Shown here: positions 15,821-23,914 of the stretch, in pieces
How the letters are laid out: the number at the start of each line of letters is the position of its first letter
How positions within the stretch are numbered: position 1 is the stretch's first letter
DNA from: a virus
Virus record (IMG/VR): IMGVR_UViG_3300044591_000753
Location: 1-30,880 of that record
Strand: one strand, 5' to 3'
Length of the DNA stretch: 30,880 nt
The notes under the pieces: model-generated
The model's input: the letters and a program-made list of their open reading frames with translations, nothing else
Database searches by the model: none
Told to the model about the DNA's origin: nothing
Translations under genes and position numbers: made by a program

Positions 15821-17155
15821 ATGGCTATTGAGCCAGCTATTAACTGTCCTATTGATTGTGGGGTTGCCACAACTCCTACTTTTGCTAGGCAATTTTCCAA
15901 GCAAACCGTTGCAGACAGAACGGCAGACCTTGATTTTGTTATAGAATACACGCCATTATCATCTGGATCATCCCAATCTGATATGTTGGGGGATATTAAT
16001 CTTATCAGAGACACATATCCAACATCAGCAACTAATGTTAGGGCTATTGTTAATTTTCGACCAGAAAAGTTTGGCTTTGTTGAGTCTTATGCCAGTGAAA
16101 ACACATCAATTCTTTCAAATTCATCAGAAGAATCAAATCTCTTTGAATATGAATCTACTGGGACTACGTCATTAACGGTAGCTTTTGGTACTAATGAAAA
16201 AATAACAAAAGCCGTAACAACTTCCACGTTGTCAGAATCGGCCACAAAAGAAGTTTTCCAATCTTTTCTTAATGGTTCTTTGGGGCGTCACATCTATGAT
16301 CAGATAAGACAATACGCCGATGGATCAACTTCTCCTCCAAATCATTATCCGCTATATTCCACATTTGACTATACGAATAATATTTATGTTAGAAATACAG
16401 GAAGTTGGACTTATCCATTGGATTTTTCTGGTTTAACAGTCAATAAATCTGGTAGCGGAGGAGTTACAAATGTAACGGCAATAACACCATATCATGCGAT
16501 TGGTGCGGGGCATTATCCTCCAGAAGTTGGCGATATATTATATTTTTGCGATACAAACAATCAACTCGTTTCAAGGACAGTTGAAAGCAGAATTCTTTCT
16601 GGGGATTTCGATGGGGTGGTAGTTAAATTTTCAGAGCCACTTCCATCAACTGTAAAAAAATACAAAACACTACCATCAAATTTTGAAAATTATCTACCAA
16701 TCAATAGGAATATTTATCGAACTGATGGAACCAGTAGGTCATTAAGATCTTCTGGTATTCCGATAGTCGTTTGTAGCCATTACCGATGGGACTCTGAATG
16801 GCCCTTACAGAGGCCCAATAGATATGCTTATTTTTATGAAACTGGTGAAATCATAAATCCTTTATTTGGATTAGACGTAATTTATTATATTTCAGCAAAT
16901 TTCATAGCATATGCAAATAACTTGCCAAATTATAACGGAGATCCATCAAATATTCGTGGCGGGGACAGTGGAAGTCCTTGTTTTTTTATTATTAACAATG
17001 ATTTAGTCCTTGTTAGCCATCATGCCACAGGAAATAGTGGTCCGTTTCATCCTGATTGCCTTTCATTTATTCAAAGCATGATTAATACACTTGGCCCAAG
17101 TGGACAAACTTATGAAACTGTAGATCTTTCAGAATTTACCAACTTTTCTTCCTAG
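15821..17155 (+). CDS. Trypsin-like (PA-clan) serine protease in the tail block
   Basis: This 444-residue protein has the three blocks of a chymotrypsin-fold serine protease in the right order: His225 in ITPYHAIGAGH, Asp264 in DGVVVKFSEPLP (matching the classical DIALLKL pattern), and Ser383 in RGGDSGSPCF, followed by LVLVSHHATG. The first 200 residues are Ser/Thr-rich and could be a pro-region or virion-attachment domain. No signal peptide is visible. The gene starts two bases after the fibre stop and ends 38 bases before the portal gene. It is strikingly AT-rich (one 60-base line, 16861-16920, counts 22% GC). It may digest host surface protein or mature virion proteins. The triad is seen; the role is inferred. 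Confidence 0.7.
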   Translation: MAIEPAINCPIDCGVATTPTFARQFSKQTVADRTADLDFVIEYTPLSSGSSQSDMLGDINLIRDTYPTSATNVRAIVNFRPEKFGFVESYASENTSILSNSSEESNLFEYESTGTTSLTVAFGTNEKITKAVTTSTLSESATKEVFQSFLNGSLGRHIYDQIRQYADGSTSPPNHYPLYSTFDYTNNIYVRNTGSWTYPLDFSGLTVNKSGSGGVTNVTAITPYHAIGAGHYPPEVGDILYFCDTNNQLVSRTVESRILSGDFDGVVVKFSEPLPSTVKKYKTLPSNFENYLPINRNIYRTDGTSRSLRSSGIPIVVCSHYRWDSEWPLQRPNRYAYFYETGEIINPLFGLDVIYYISANFIAYANNLPNYNGDPSNIRGGDSGSPCFFIINNDLVLVSHHATGNSGPFHPDCLSFIQSMINTLGPSGQTYETVDLSEFTNFSS

Positions 17156-17184
17156 TTGACTTTATATAACAATCAACCTAAACT

Positions 17185-17196
17185 TATACTTTAATG
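17185..17196 (+). promoter_or_regulatory. TATACT motif three bases before the portal start
   Basis: The sequence TATACTTTAATG places TATACT exactly three bases before the ATG. The same arrangement precedes the scaffold and capsid genes. No Shine-Dalgarno sequence is present. TTGACT at 17156-17161 lies 23 bases before the motif, which is too far for a standard -35/-10 pair. Confidence 0.5.
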
Positions 17197-19467
17197 GCAT
17201 CTCAAGGATCAGCAGAACTAGAAAACCTACCAGAGAGTGGTAGTCCCCCAAAAAAGCGTATCAAATCATCCGATAGCCTTGTGGCCATCGCTAACAAGTA
17301 TATCGAACAAGATGAGGATGCGGCCTATCTTCGGGCGCGGGCGCAAGCCTTGGTCAACGGGGAAGCACCCTATGATGCCGAAGAGCTTAAATCAAAGGGG
17401 TTAACCCATGTAGTCAACGCCAACTTTGGAGAGGCCAATGCCATCATGGAAGCCGCCTTGGCTCCGTATATCGAACTCCAGAACGGAGTACCCCGCATTG
17501 CCAACGTCATTATGAATTCCTATGATGGGGATTCTAACGAGGACTCCGAAATCATCTCTGAAGAGTTTGACTGGATGCTTAAGGAGTGGAGCGACCATGC
17601 TTATAACATGCAGCTTCTTTCCCGCGAATTTGTGGGTGATGGGGTCGGGGTAGCCATGTGGCCTGACGAACGCTCTATCTTCTGGGAGCCTTGCGGTCTC
17701 AAGGATTTCAAGGTAGCTCGCGATACAAAGGTATCAGATGAGGCTATCGAGGTTGGAATTGTTCAACGCTCCATGAGCGTGAGTGAACTTTACCGCTACA
17801 TCCGCAATCCCAAAGCCGCGAAAGAACTTGGTTGGAACCTCAATGCCGTAAAGCAGGCTATCTGGAAAGCTTCGACCAAGCGGGATCAGTGGAAGAACTA
17901 CACCGCCCACTGGGAAGACTTTGAACGCGAAATCAAGGAGAATGACCTCTATGCTGGGGAATCGGCCTACCACCGCGCCCAGCTAATCTACGGCTACAAT
18001 CGCGAATTCGATGGAAAGTTTACCCAGCTTATCGGGTCTCGTGATTCTTCGGACTTCCTCTACGAGCGTTATTCCCGCTACGGAAACGTGAACCAGTGCT
18101 TCGTCATCTTCACCTACGGAGTTGGACAGGGAACCTTCCATACGATTCGCGGACTCAAGCAGAAGATCTACAACCAGATCCAGATTTCTAACAGGGTTCT
18201 GTGTCAGTCAGCCCAAGCCGCCATTACCTCTGGACTTATCCAGTTGCAGGGTGACGCCGAAGCCATCCAAGACTTTCAATATATTGAGGTCGGGCCTTAC
18301 ACGTTCATCCCTAGCGGACTGACCCCAATCCAACTTCAACCTCCGTCGATTGCCACTCAGGGTCTTCCTGTCTACAATCTTATGAGTCAAGTGTTGCAGA
18401 ATAACACGGGCAGCTATCGTTCTCGCCAAACCACCCCCGAAGGCCAAGCCCGTTCTGCTACGGAAGTTGTCCAACAGGCCCGCCAAGAATCCACGCTCAA
18501 CGCCGCAGCACTGGAACTCTTCTATACTCCCTACAACAAGCTTCTAACCGAACAATACCGTAGGGCGGTCAATCCTCTCCTTACGGCCAATGATAAGGGA
18601 GGGCAACTTGCCCTTGAATTCCGTAGGCGCTGTGCGCGTCGAGGAGTTTCCATTGAGCGTATGCGCCAGTTCCTCAAGGTTACGGCATTCCGCGCCATGG
18701 GTGACGGAAGCCCCGTGATGACCGAAATGGCGAGCAAGCAATTGATGGAACTTTATTCCTTGATGGACGAGAAGGGGAAAGAAAACACTCTACGTTCCGT
18801 CATTGCTGGCATCTCTGGTGTGGGTTGGCAGAAGGTCAATCTCTTCGTCTCCGACAAGGGTCCGCGCCGTGTGGTGGACTTTGACATCGCCAACCTTGAG
18901 AATGGTAACCTCCGTCAGGGTATTCCGCAGATGGTTCACGATAGTCAGAACCATGCGGTGCATATTGAGGCCCATATCCCGATGATTGCCGAGATTATTG
19001 AGGCCCACCGCCAACAGCAAATGGCTGATGAGCAGGCGATGCAGATCTTGCGTCCTGCTGCTGACCATGTGACCGAACACCTCGTCTTCTTCTCCAATAA
19101 TAGCTATCGGGCGCAAGAAGTCCGCGAACTCAAACGCCAACTCCAAAACCTCACAGCTTATATCGATGAGCTTGAGCAACAGGTGATCAACCGCATGATG
19201 GCTCAACAGAGCCAAGCACAAGAGCAAGCCATGCAGGAAGCCCCGCAAGGACAGATTGATCCCCGATCCGAAATGGAACTCCAGAAGGCCCAGTTGAAAC
19301 TGGCTGAGATGCAGGAAAAGCGCATGATGAACCAAGAGACGCACCAGCAGAAAATGGAGACCATTCGTCAACAAATGGCTCTTAATGATCTTAAAACCCG
19401 CAGTTCCATTCTTGAGAAAACAGCCAGACCCGCAGGCCGACCCCCGATGGCCGCACAAACAGTATAA
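17194..19467 (+). CDS. Portal (head-tail connector) protein
   Basis: This 757-residue protein is identified as the portal by its long helical and beta core and its genome position. It is followed within 2 kb by scaffold-like and major capsid genes. The central part has the pattern GVGQGTFHTIRGLKQKIYNQ and later YTPYNKLLTEQYRRAVNPLL, typical of connector proteins. Residues from about 640 to 745 form a Gln-rich coiled coil (EMELQKAQLKLAEMQEKRMM). That is longer than in many portals and may act as an internal barrel. The portal forms the dodecameric ring through which the terminase pumps DNA. No catalytic motif is expected, so the call rests on context and overall pattern. Confidence 0.8.
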   Translation: MASQGSAELENLPESGSPPKKRIKSSDSLVAIANKYIEQDEDAAYLRARAQALVNGEAPYDAEELKSKGLTHVVNANFGEANAIMEAALAPYIELQNGVPRIANVIMNSYDGDSNEDSEIISEEFDWMLKEWSDHAYNMQLLSREFVGDGVGVAMWPDERSIFWEPCGLKDFKVARDTKVSDEAIEVGIVQRSMSVSELYRYIRNPKAAKELGWNLNAVKQAIWKASTKRDQWKNYTAHWEDFEREIKENDLYAGESAYHRAQLIYGYNREFDGKFTQLIGSRDSSDFLYERYSRYGNVNQCFVIFTYGVGQGTFHTIRGLKQKIYNQIQISNRVLCQSAQAAITSGLIQLQGDAEAIQDFQYIEVGPYTFIPSGLTPIQLQPPSIATQGLPVYNLMSQVLQNNTGSYRSRQTTPEGQARSATEVVQQARQESTLNAAALELFYTPYNKLLTEQYRRAVNPLLTANDKGGQLALEFRRRCARRGVSIERMRQFLKVTAFRAMGDGSPVMTEMASKQLMELYSLMDEKGKENTLRSVIAGISGVGWQKVNLFVSDKGPRRVVDFDIANLENGNLRQGIPQMVHDSQNHAVHIEAHIPMIAEIIEAHRQQQMADEQAMQILRPAADHVTEHLVFFSNNSYRAQEVRELKRQLQNLTAYIDELEQQVINRMMAQQSQAQEQAMQEAPQGQIDPRSEMELQKAQLKLAEMQEKRMMNQETHQQKMETIRQQMALNDLKTRSSILEKTARPAGRPPMAAQTV

Positions 19468-19524
19468 TTTTTAAGCTATTTGTGCTAGACAAAGTTAGAA
19501 TCTGAGTATAGTTAGACTTTATTA

Positions 19525-19812
19525 ATGGATTGGACAGATCAGGATTCGCGTGAGTGGAGCAAAACTTGGGCTATGCCCCATATGCAAAAGGGGCTTAAGT
19601 TTATCTCCAAACGGGTTCGCCCGAAACGGAGCAGTAGTCCTGTGGCGCAGGGTTTTGATCTGTCGCCAGTGTTCATTAAGAGCGCGGGTTTTTATGAGGG
19701 CAGTCAAGAGGTTATGGATCTCATTGATACCTTGGGGCAGGGACAGGTAAATAAACCTAAATTTGACTTGCCAGAACCCTTCTCTCATATAACTTCAGAA
19801 GAAACCAACTAA
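19525..19812 (+). CDS. Small unknown protein between portal and scaffold
   Basis: This 95-residue protein starts MDWTDQDSREWSKTWAMPHM. It has a basic middle (FISKRVRPKRSSS) and an acidic end. It is not recognised. Genes in this position often encode head-associated decoration or connector factors. The A/T-rich leader contains TATAGT (19506-19511) and a TAGACA box 15 bases before it, a weak promoter candidate. GTTAGA occurs twice in the leader. No Shine-Dalgarno sequence is visible. Confidence 0.6.
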   Translation: MDWTDQDSREWSKTWAMPHMQKGLKFISKRVRPKRSSSPVAQGFDLSPVFIKSAGFYEGSQEVMDLIDTLGQGQVNKPKFDLPEPFSHITSEETN

Positions 19813-19821
19813 CATAACTAA

Positions 19822-19833
19822 TATACTATTATG
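19822..19833 (+). promoter_or_regulatory. TATACT motif three bases before the scaffold start
   Basis: TATACTATTATG repeats the spacing seen at the portal and capsid genes: the hexamer, three bases, then ATG. The leader is otherwise A/T-rich and has no Shine-Dalgarno sequence. It could be a translation signal or a -10 type element. Confidence 0.5.
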
Positions 19834-21150
19834 GCCGATATCCTCAATTCAGCCCTCACGGGTGACGCAGACTTTGCTGGCACAATCTTTGGCGGCAAAA
19901 ATCAAGAACCTGTAGAGCCGACTCCAAGTGAGACGCCCGCCCCCGAAACTCAGCAAGAAGAGCCCAAGCCCGCCGCCGAAATCCCGAAAGAGGAAACTCC
20001 CAAGGCGGAGAAAAAAGCTCCCGTTAAGGCGGAGCCCAAGGCCAAGACAACCAAGGAAGAGGTAGAGAAGAAGGTTGCCGATATCACCAAGGAAGTGTCT
20101 TCGGAGAACACTACAGAGAAATCAAATGAAAATACTTCGGATGATGATCTTCCGCTAAACCCCCACTTTTCCGACAAGCCTGTCTCTGATAAACCCGAAG
20201 GTGATGATTCTGAGAAGGGGGTCTCAAGCTGGAAAGAGATCAAAAGCGAAATGAAAAAAGCCCGCGAAGAGCGGGATCGCTTGAAGGCCGAATTGGACGC
20301 CACCAAAGAGAAGGTGGGTAAATATGAGGGTGAGACAGTCAAAAGCCTTCAGGAAGAACTGGAAAACTACAAAACTCGCATGGCAGAGCTTAATCGCGAG
20401 CTAAAGACCGCAAACTTTGAGCGAAGCCCCGAATACGTCGAAACGATCAAAAAGCCTCTCAGTGGCCTTCAGGGCGATTTAAAGGCTATTGCGGAAGCCA
20501 ATGACGCAGACTTCTCCAAACTCTGGCAAGCCATCACTGAGCCCGATGCCCGAAAACGTATCGACTCCTTGGAAGACCTGACCAGCGACTTTAAGCGCAT
20601 GGAACAGTTGTCCATTGTCAAGATGGCCGATAAATACCATGAGTTGGCCCAATACCATGAGCGTTTCCAGAGCGAGGCCGAGTCCCTTGCCGAAGCCGAA
20701 AACGCCCGAAAGGCCCAATCTGAGCAGGAGTTTATCGAGAATGACCAGAGGCTTCAGAAGGCGTTTACAGCCAAGACTTGGACAAATCTGGAAGACCGCT
20801 ACAACTTCCTTCAAGAGATTGATGGGCAGGATGAATGGAATGGCAGCATCCGCAGCGCAAAAAAAAACGCCGCCGAGACCAATTTGGATCGCTTGAGCGT
20901 CGAAGACCGAAGCGCCATCCTTGCGCGGGCTGCTGTTGTACCCTTCCTTGAGTCGGCTATCAACCACTACTCTGCCCAATTGCAGAAGGTTAGCGAGACC
21001 AAGGACGCCGAAATCAAAGAACTTAAAACCCAACTGGAAGGACTAGTTGGAGCCACTCCGAGTCTTGGTAAGGCCACCGAAACGGATACCAACGAAGAAG
21101 ACGAAGATGTGGATAGCTTGATGAATTTCGGAAAATCTATATTCCGTTAA
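19831..21150 (+). CDS. Capsid scaffolding protein
   Basis: This 439-residue protein is highly charged and helical, as phage scaffolding proteins are. Residues 20-150 are a Pro/Glu/Lys-rich disordered region (TPSETPAPETQQEEPKPAA). Long coiled coils follow from about 135 to 205 (KKAREERDRLKAELDATKEK) and again near 390-415. It lies directly before the major capsid gene, the usual place for a scaffold that templates the procapsid and is then removed. No protease motif is seen. The N-terminus (LTGDADFAGTIFGG) may be a conserved binding peptide. Confidence 0.75.
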   Translation: MADILNSALTGDADFAGTIFGGKNQEPVEPTPSETPAPETQQEEPKPAAEIPKEETPKAEKKAPVKAEPKAKTTKEEVEKKVADITKEVSSENTTEKSNENTSDDDLPLNPHFSDKPVSDKPEGDDSEKGVSSWKEIKSEMKKAREERDRLKAELDATKEKVGKYEGETVKSLQEELENYKTRMAELNRELKTANFERSPEYVETIKKPLSGLQGDLKAIAEANDADFSKLWQAITEPDARKRIDSLEDLTSDFKRMEQLSIVKMADKYHELAQYHERFQSEAESLAEAENARKAQSEQEFIENDQRLQKAFTAKTWTNLEDRYNFLQEIDGQDEWNGSIRSAKKNAAETNLDRLSVEDRSAILARAAVVPFLESAINHYSAQLQKVSETKDAEIKELKTQLEGLVGATPSLGKATETDTNEEDEDVDSLMNFGKSIFR

Positions 21151-21160
21151 AATTCTGCTA

Positions 21161-21189
21161 TTGACAATTTGGCGTAAATGTAATAGTTT
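21161..21189 (+). promoter_or_regulatory. Candidate promoter for the capsid gene
   Basis: A perfect TTGACA (21161-21166) is followed after 17 bases by TAGTTT (21184-21189), which matches the -10 consensus at three of six positions. The predicted start near 21196 would give a capsid leader of about 165 bases. Spacing and the perfect -35 favour a host sigma-70-type promoter, but the -10 is weak. Confidence 0.4.
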
Positions 21190-21192
21190 GCG

Positions 21193-21283
21193 CTCAAGAC
21201 TTAAGTCTGAGTTGGTCGCAGACGCCTCGCTGGCTGGTTAGCCTTCAAAATTTGTAGCCGTAAATCTCTGGTCGCGGCCCAGA
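21193..21283 (+). promoter_or_regulatory. Structured 5' leader of the capsid gene
   Basis: Three dyads lie close together. CTCAAGACTTAAGTCTGAG (21193-21211) is a near-perfect palindrome with a single bulged A and sits over the predicted transcription start, so it may be an operator. GGCT-GGTT-AGCC (21232-21243) and TCTGG/CCAGA (21267-21283, seven-base loop) are short RNA hairpins. Together they fill most of the 211 non-coding bases before the capsid gene. They may stabilise the message or control the very high expression capsid needs. Confidence 0.4.
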
Positions 21284-21352
21284 AAATCAACCGATAGACG
21301 GACATTCTATGCCCATCAATCAAACCTAACCCTTAAACTAAATAGAAAAAAA

Positions 21353-21364
21353 TATACTAATATG
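21353..21364 (+). promoter_or_regulatory. TATACT motif three bases before the capsid start
   Basis: TATACTAATATG is the third case of TATACT exactly three bases before an ATG in consecutive head genes. The upstream bases are A-rich (AATAGAAAAAAA), which favours unstructured, Shine-Dalgarno-independent ribosome binding. Confidence 0.5.
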
Positions 21365-22588
21365 TCAGCACAAACTGCTACCACCTGTGAAGCCATTAGT
21401 GATCAGTTTCAACGCGAAACTGGACGTATCGCTCTTGGCACACATCGCTTGGGTCTTTATAAAGATCCCTATATGCGTTTCGTAACGCAATCCGCTTTCC
21501 CCGACAATATGGGCGCGGTTATCACCAACACCATCGCCCAGCGCACTGTTGCCGTTGGTAGCGGTTGGGAAGATGTCGGCGTCACTGGCGTTGATGGCGA
21601 AGCCAACTCCTGCTTGGCCCCCGTCAAAACCGTTGGCTATGCCTTCGATCAGAAAACCTTCAAGCTCCGCCATCAGGCGATTGAGTCGAACTGGATCTGC
21701 TTGGAAGACGTTCGTACTTCGGCGTTCCCGATTGACGATGTCAACAACTACATCAAGATCCTTGCCGACAACGTCAACAAAGAGTGGGTTGAGCGTTATG
21801 ACAATGACTACTACGCAGCCGTGACGAAAGTCTCTGTGGAACCTGGCCTTGCCGAGTCCACGGGATCGACTTTTGGTTCGCTGCCGAACCCGACCTCCGT
21901 CCTCACGGTTGGCGTCCTTCGCGAACTCTATGATCGTCTCTACCAGAACAACGCTGGTGATGACGGTGATGCGGTGACCGATGACGGATCGCCTGTTTTC
22001 AACGTGTTCGCTGAACGCGCCACGATTGAGAACCTGATCAAGCTCAACGACGATGTTCGTCAGGACATCCGTTGGAGTGATCGTGTTAATGATCTGCTTG
22101 GTGCCAACGGCTCCTCGCTCCTGCCCCGTAAGGCTTATGGTGGATTCGTGTTCCATAGTCGCCCGTTCCCGAAGCGTTTCAACGACAACGGTTCTGGTGG
22201 TTATACCGAAGTTGCTCCTTATGTCTCCACGACAGGTGCGACCAAAGGCACGAAGTTCATCATCAACCCCGCCTACAAGGCTGCGAAATACACCTCCACG
22301 GTTGTTTTCCATCCGAAAGCGGTTGAGTGGCTCGTCCCGAATCCTAACCTCAAAGTTGGAAAGCTCGTTTACGATGCCCAAAACTATCGTGGCGATTTCC
22401 GCTGGATCAACGAGTTCGACCGCAATTGTAACCCTGACAAAAACAGCGGTTACTGGCGGGCGAAGATGGCGTGTGCCGCGAAACAGGTGTTCCCTGAATT
22501 CGGCTATTACATCCTCCACTTGCGCTGCAACCTTGCGGCTGACTTGGTGGCATGTCCTAGCGCGTCAGGCTACGGTTACCTCGCGTAA
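21362..22588 (+). CDS. Major capsid protein
   Basis: This 408-residue protein follows the portal and scaffold genes and has the size and composition of a major capsid protein, probably with the HK97 fold. The N-terminal arm (MSAQTATTCEAISDQFQRET) precedes a beta-rich core. It contains KTFKLRHQAIESNWICLEDV and, near the C-terminus, FIINPAYKAAKYTSTVVFHP and NPDKNSGYWRAKMACAAKQV. No N-terminal protease or delta domain is obvious, in keeping with a separate scaffold. Codon choice is strongly biased, giving long antisense open frames, as expected for an abundantly made protein. The fold is inferred, not shown by a motif. Confidence 0.85.
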   Translation: MSAQTATTCEAISDQFQRETGRIALGTHRLGLYKDPYMRFVTQSAFPDNMGAVITNTIAQRTVAVGSGWEDVGVTGVDGEANSCLAPVKTVGYAFDQKTFKLRHQAIESNWICLEDVRTSAFPIDDVNNYIKILADNVNKEWVERYDNDYYAAVTKVSVEPGLAESTGSTFGSLPNPTSVLTVGVLRELYDRLYQNNAGDDGDAVTDDGSPVFNVFAERATIENLIKLNDDVRQDIRWSDRVNDLLGANGSSLLPRKAYGGFVFHSRPFPKRFNDNGSGGYTEVAPYVSTTGATKGTKFIINPAYKAAKYTSTVVFHPKAVEWLVPNPNLKVGKLVYDAQNYRGDFRWINEFDRNCNPDKNSGYWRAKMACAAKQVFPEFGYYILHLRCNLAADLVACPSASGYGYLA

Positions 22589-22611
22589 TTAGTTAGTCTC
22601 TATTCATCAAG

Positions 22612-22641
22612 GCTTGCCTTGGAGTAAAATCTAAGGCAAGC
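22612..22641 (+). terminator. 12-bp hairpin after the capsid gene
   Basis: GCTTGCCTTGGA (22612-22623) pairs with 22630-22641 over 12 bases, with one G-U pair and a GTAAAA loop. It lies 24 bases after the capsid stop. There is no T-run after it, so it is a weak candidate for an intrinsic terminator. It may instead protect the 3' end of the capsid message or mark an RNA processing site. Confidence 0.45.
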
Positions 22642-22702
22642 TCTATGAGGAGAGAATAACTAAAGGGTTGCAGTGTCTTCTGGAATGGTGTAGTCTTTCA
22701 CC

Positions 22703-23611
22703 ATGTCCTATAAAGAGTGGAAACAGAAGTGGACAGCGGAATACAATGCCCGTCCCGATGTTAAAGAAAAGAAGCGCCTGTATGCCCAGCGCCCAGAAAA
22801 CAAGCTGAAAGAAAAGCTAAGAAAACAGAAGTATAATCAGCGTCCAGAAGTTAAGGTGCGGAATCTTGCGCGGCAAAACACGCCTGAAGCCAAAGAAAAG
22901 AAAAGGCTGTATTCCCAAAGGCCAGAAGTTAAAGAACGCCACAAACTTTCTATAGAAAAATACAAAGAGAAAAACAAAGACCTTGTCAAAGCTTGGGCAA
23001 AAGCATATAGCAAAAAGAAAAAAACTGATCCCGAAGCTATTAGAAAAAGAAAAGAATACGAAAAGAAAAGATATCAAAATCCAGAATATCAGCGTTCCAA
23101 AAAAGAATATGTTAAAAACAATATTTCAAGAATCAGAGAATACAGAAAACAATATGCCCTCAAGAAAAAAGATTCTTTGGCCCAAAAAAGAAAACAAAGA
23201 CGCTTAACAGACAGTCACTACAAGCTTAAATTGGCGTTAAGAAGCAGGCTATCAAACGCGGTAAGGCGACATCAAAAATGCAACTCAACTCTCAATCTTT
23301 TAGGGTGCGATATTGATTTTTTAAAGCGACACTTGGAATCTCAATTTAAAGAAGGAATGTCTTGGGATAATTGGTCTACACATGGATGGCACATTGATCA
23401 TATTGTCCCTTTTGGACAATTCGATTTGTCCGATCCAATACATCAAATAGCAGCGTGTAATTGGCGTAATCTCCAACCTTTGTGGGCCAAAGACAATCAT
23501 TCTAAACTTAACAAATTAACCTCAAAAGGCTCAAAACTTAAATCTAATCTTTTAAGTGTTGCAAAAGAAATATATTTCAAACAATGCGGCTTGACTATTA
23601 GATCTATTTAA
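22703..23611 (+). CDS. HNH endonuclease with repeated basic N-terminus
   Basis: This 302-residue protein ends in an HNH nuclease domain: HGWHIDHIVPFGQFDLSD, then ACNWRNLQPLWAKDNHSKLN. The two domains suit a homing-type DNA endonuclease. The N-terminal 120 residues are repeated, Lys/Arg-rich units (RPEVKE, KEKKRLYAQRPE, KEKKRLYSQRPE), probably a DNA-binding region. The gene is AT-rich compared with its neighbours and sits between the capsid gene and the small structural gene. This is a common insertion point for intron-less (free-standing) homing nucleases. It is probably a selfish element; the host gene does not look interrupted. A long non-coding gap precedes the ATG. Confidence 0.85.
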   Translation: MSYKEWKQKWTAEYNARPDVKEKKRLYAQRPENKLKEKLRKQKYNQRPEVKVRNLARQNTPEAKEKKRLYSQRPEVKERHKLSIEKYKEKNKDLVKAWAKAYSKKKKTDPEAIRKRKEYEKKRYQNPEYQRSKKEYVKNNISRIREYRKQYALKKKDSLAQKRKQRRLTDSHYKLKLALRSRLSNAVRRHQKCNSTLNLLGCDIDFLKRHLESQFKEGMSWDNWSTHGWHIDHIVPFGQFDLSDPIHQIAACNWRNLQPLWAKDNHSKLNKLTSKGSKLKSNLLSVAKEIYFKQCGLTIRSI

Positions 23612-23646
23612 AATAATCTACCTGAACATCTAATCAATTTATTATT

Positions 23647-23895
23647 ATGAACAAAATCGAAATCCCAGAGGGCTACACGCTCCCCGCAGAAACCGAGGAT
23701 GGGCAATCCTTTGAAGAATTGGTGACCTTCCGAGTCGAAGGCGAATACCTTGTTCCTACCATGATTGCTGGCGTCGAGATCGCGGCTGAAGAGGCCGAAG
23801 ACGAAGACGAGATGGAGGACGAGGCCGCTGACGAAATGGAAGCTGGCGTGTCCCCTATGGCTGGCATGGGTGAGCGTATCATGGGCATGGCTTAA
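23647..23895 (+). CDS. Small acidic phage protein
   Basis: This 82-residue protein starts MNKIEIPEGYTLPAETEDGQ and becomes very acidic (EEAEDEDEMEDEAADEMEAG) before a Met-rich end (SPMAGMGERIMGMA). It is not recognised. Small acidic proteins near the capsid gene can be head-stabilising or decoration factors, but no evidence chooses between options. The leader TTTATTATTATG is A/T-rich. Confidence 0.6.
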   Translation: MNKIEIPEGYTLPAETEDGQSFEELVTFRVEGEYLVPTMIAGVEIAAEEAEDEDEMEDEAADEMEAGVSPMAGMGERIMGMA

Positions 23896-23914
23896 AGGAC
23901 GGAGACCATAGGCT

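Noticed and set aside
18790-19458. 222-codon minus-strand frame under the portal gene
   Set aside because: It is the mirror of the Gln/Glu-rich coiled coil, giving Leu/His-rich text without protein-like features.
21365-22519. 384-codon open frame antisense to the capsid gene
   Set aside because: Strong codon bias in the capsid gene removes stops on the other strand. The product has no motif and capsid identity is well supported.
22612-22641. Hairpin as a standard intrinsic terminator
   Set aside because: No T-run follows the stem, so it is listed only as a weak terminator or mRNA-stability element.
22745-22960. Repeats that might suggest a CRISPR or satellite array
   Set aside because: They are imperfect repeats inside the HNH reading frame, encoding RPEVKE-type units, without regular spacers.
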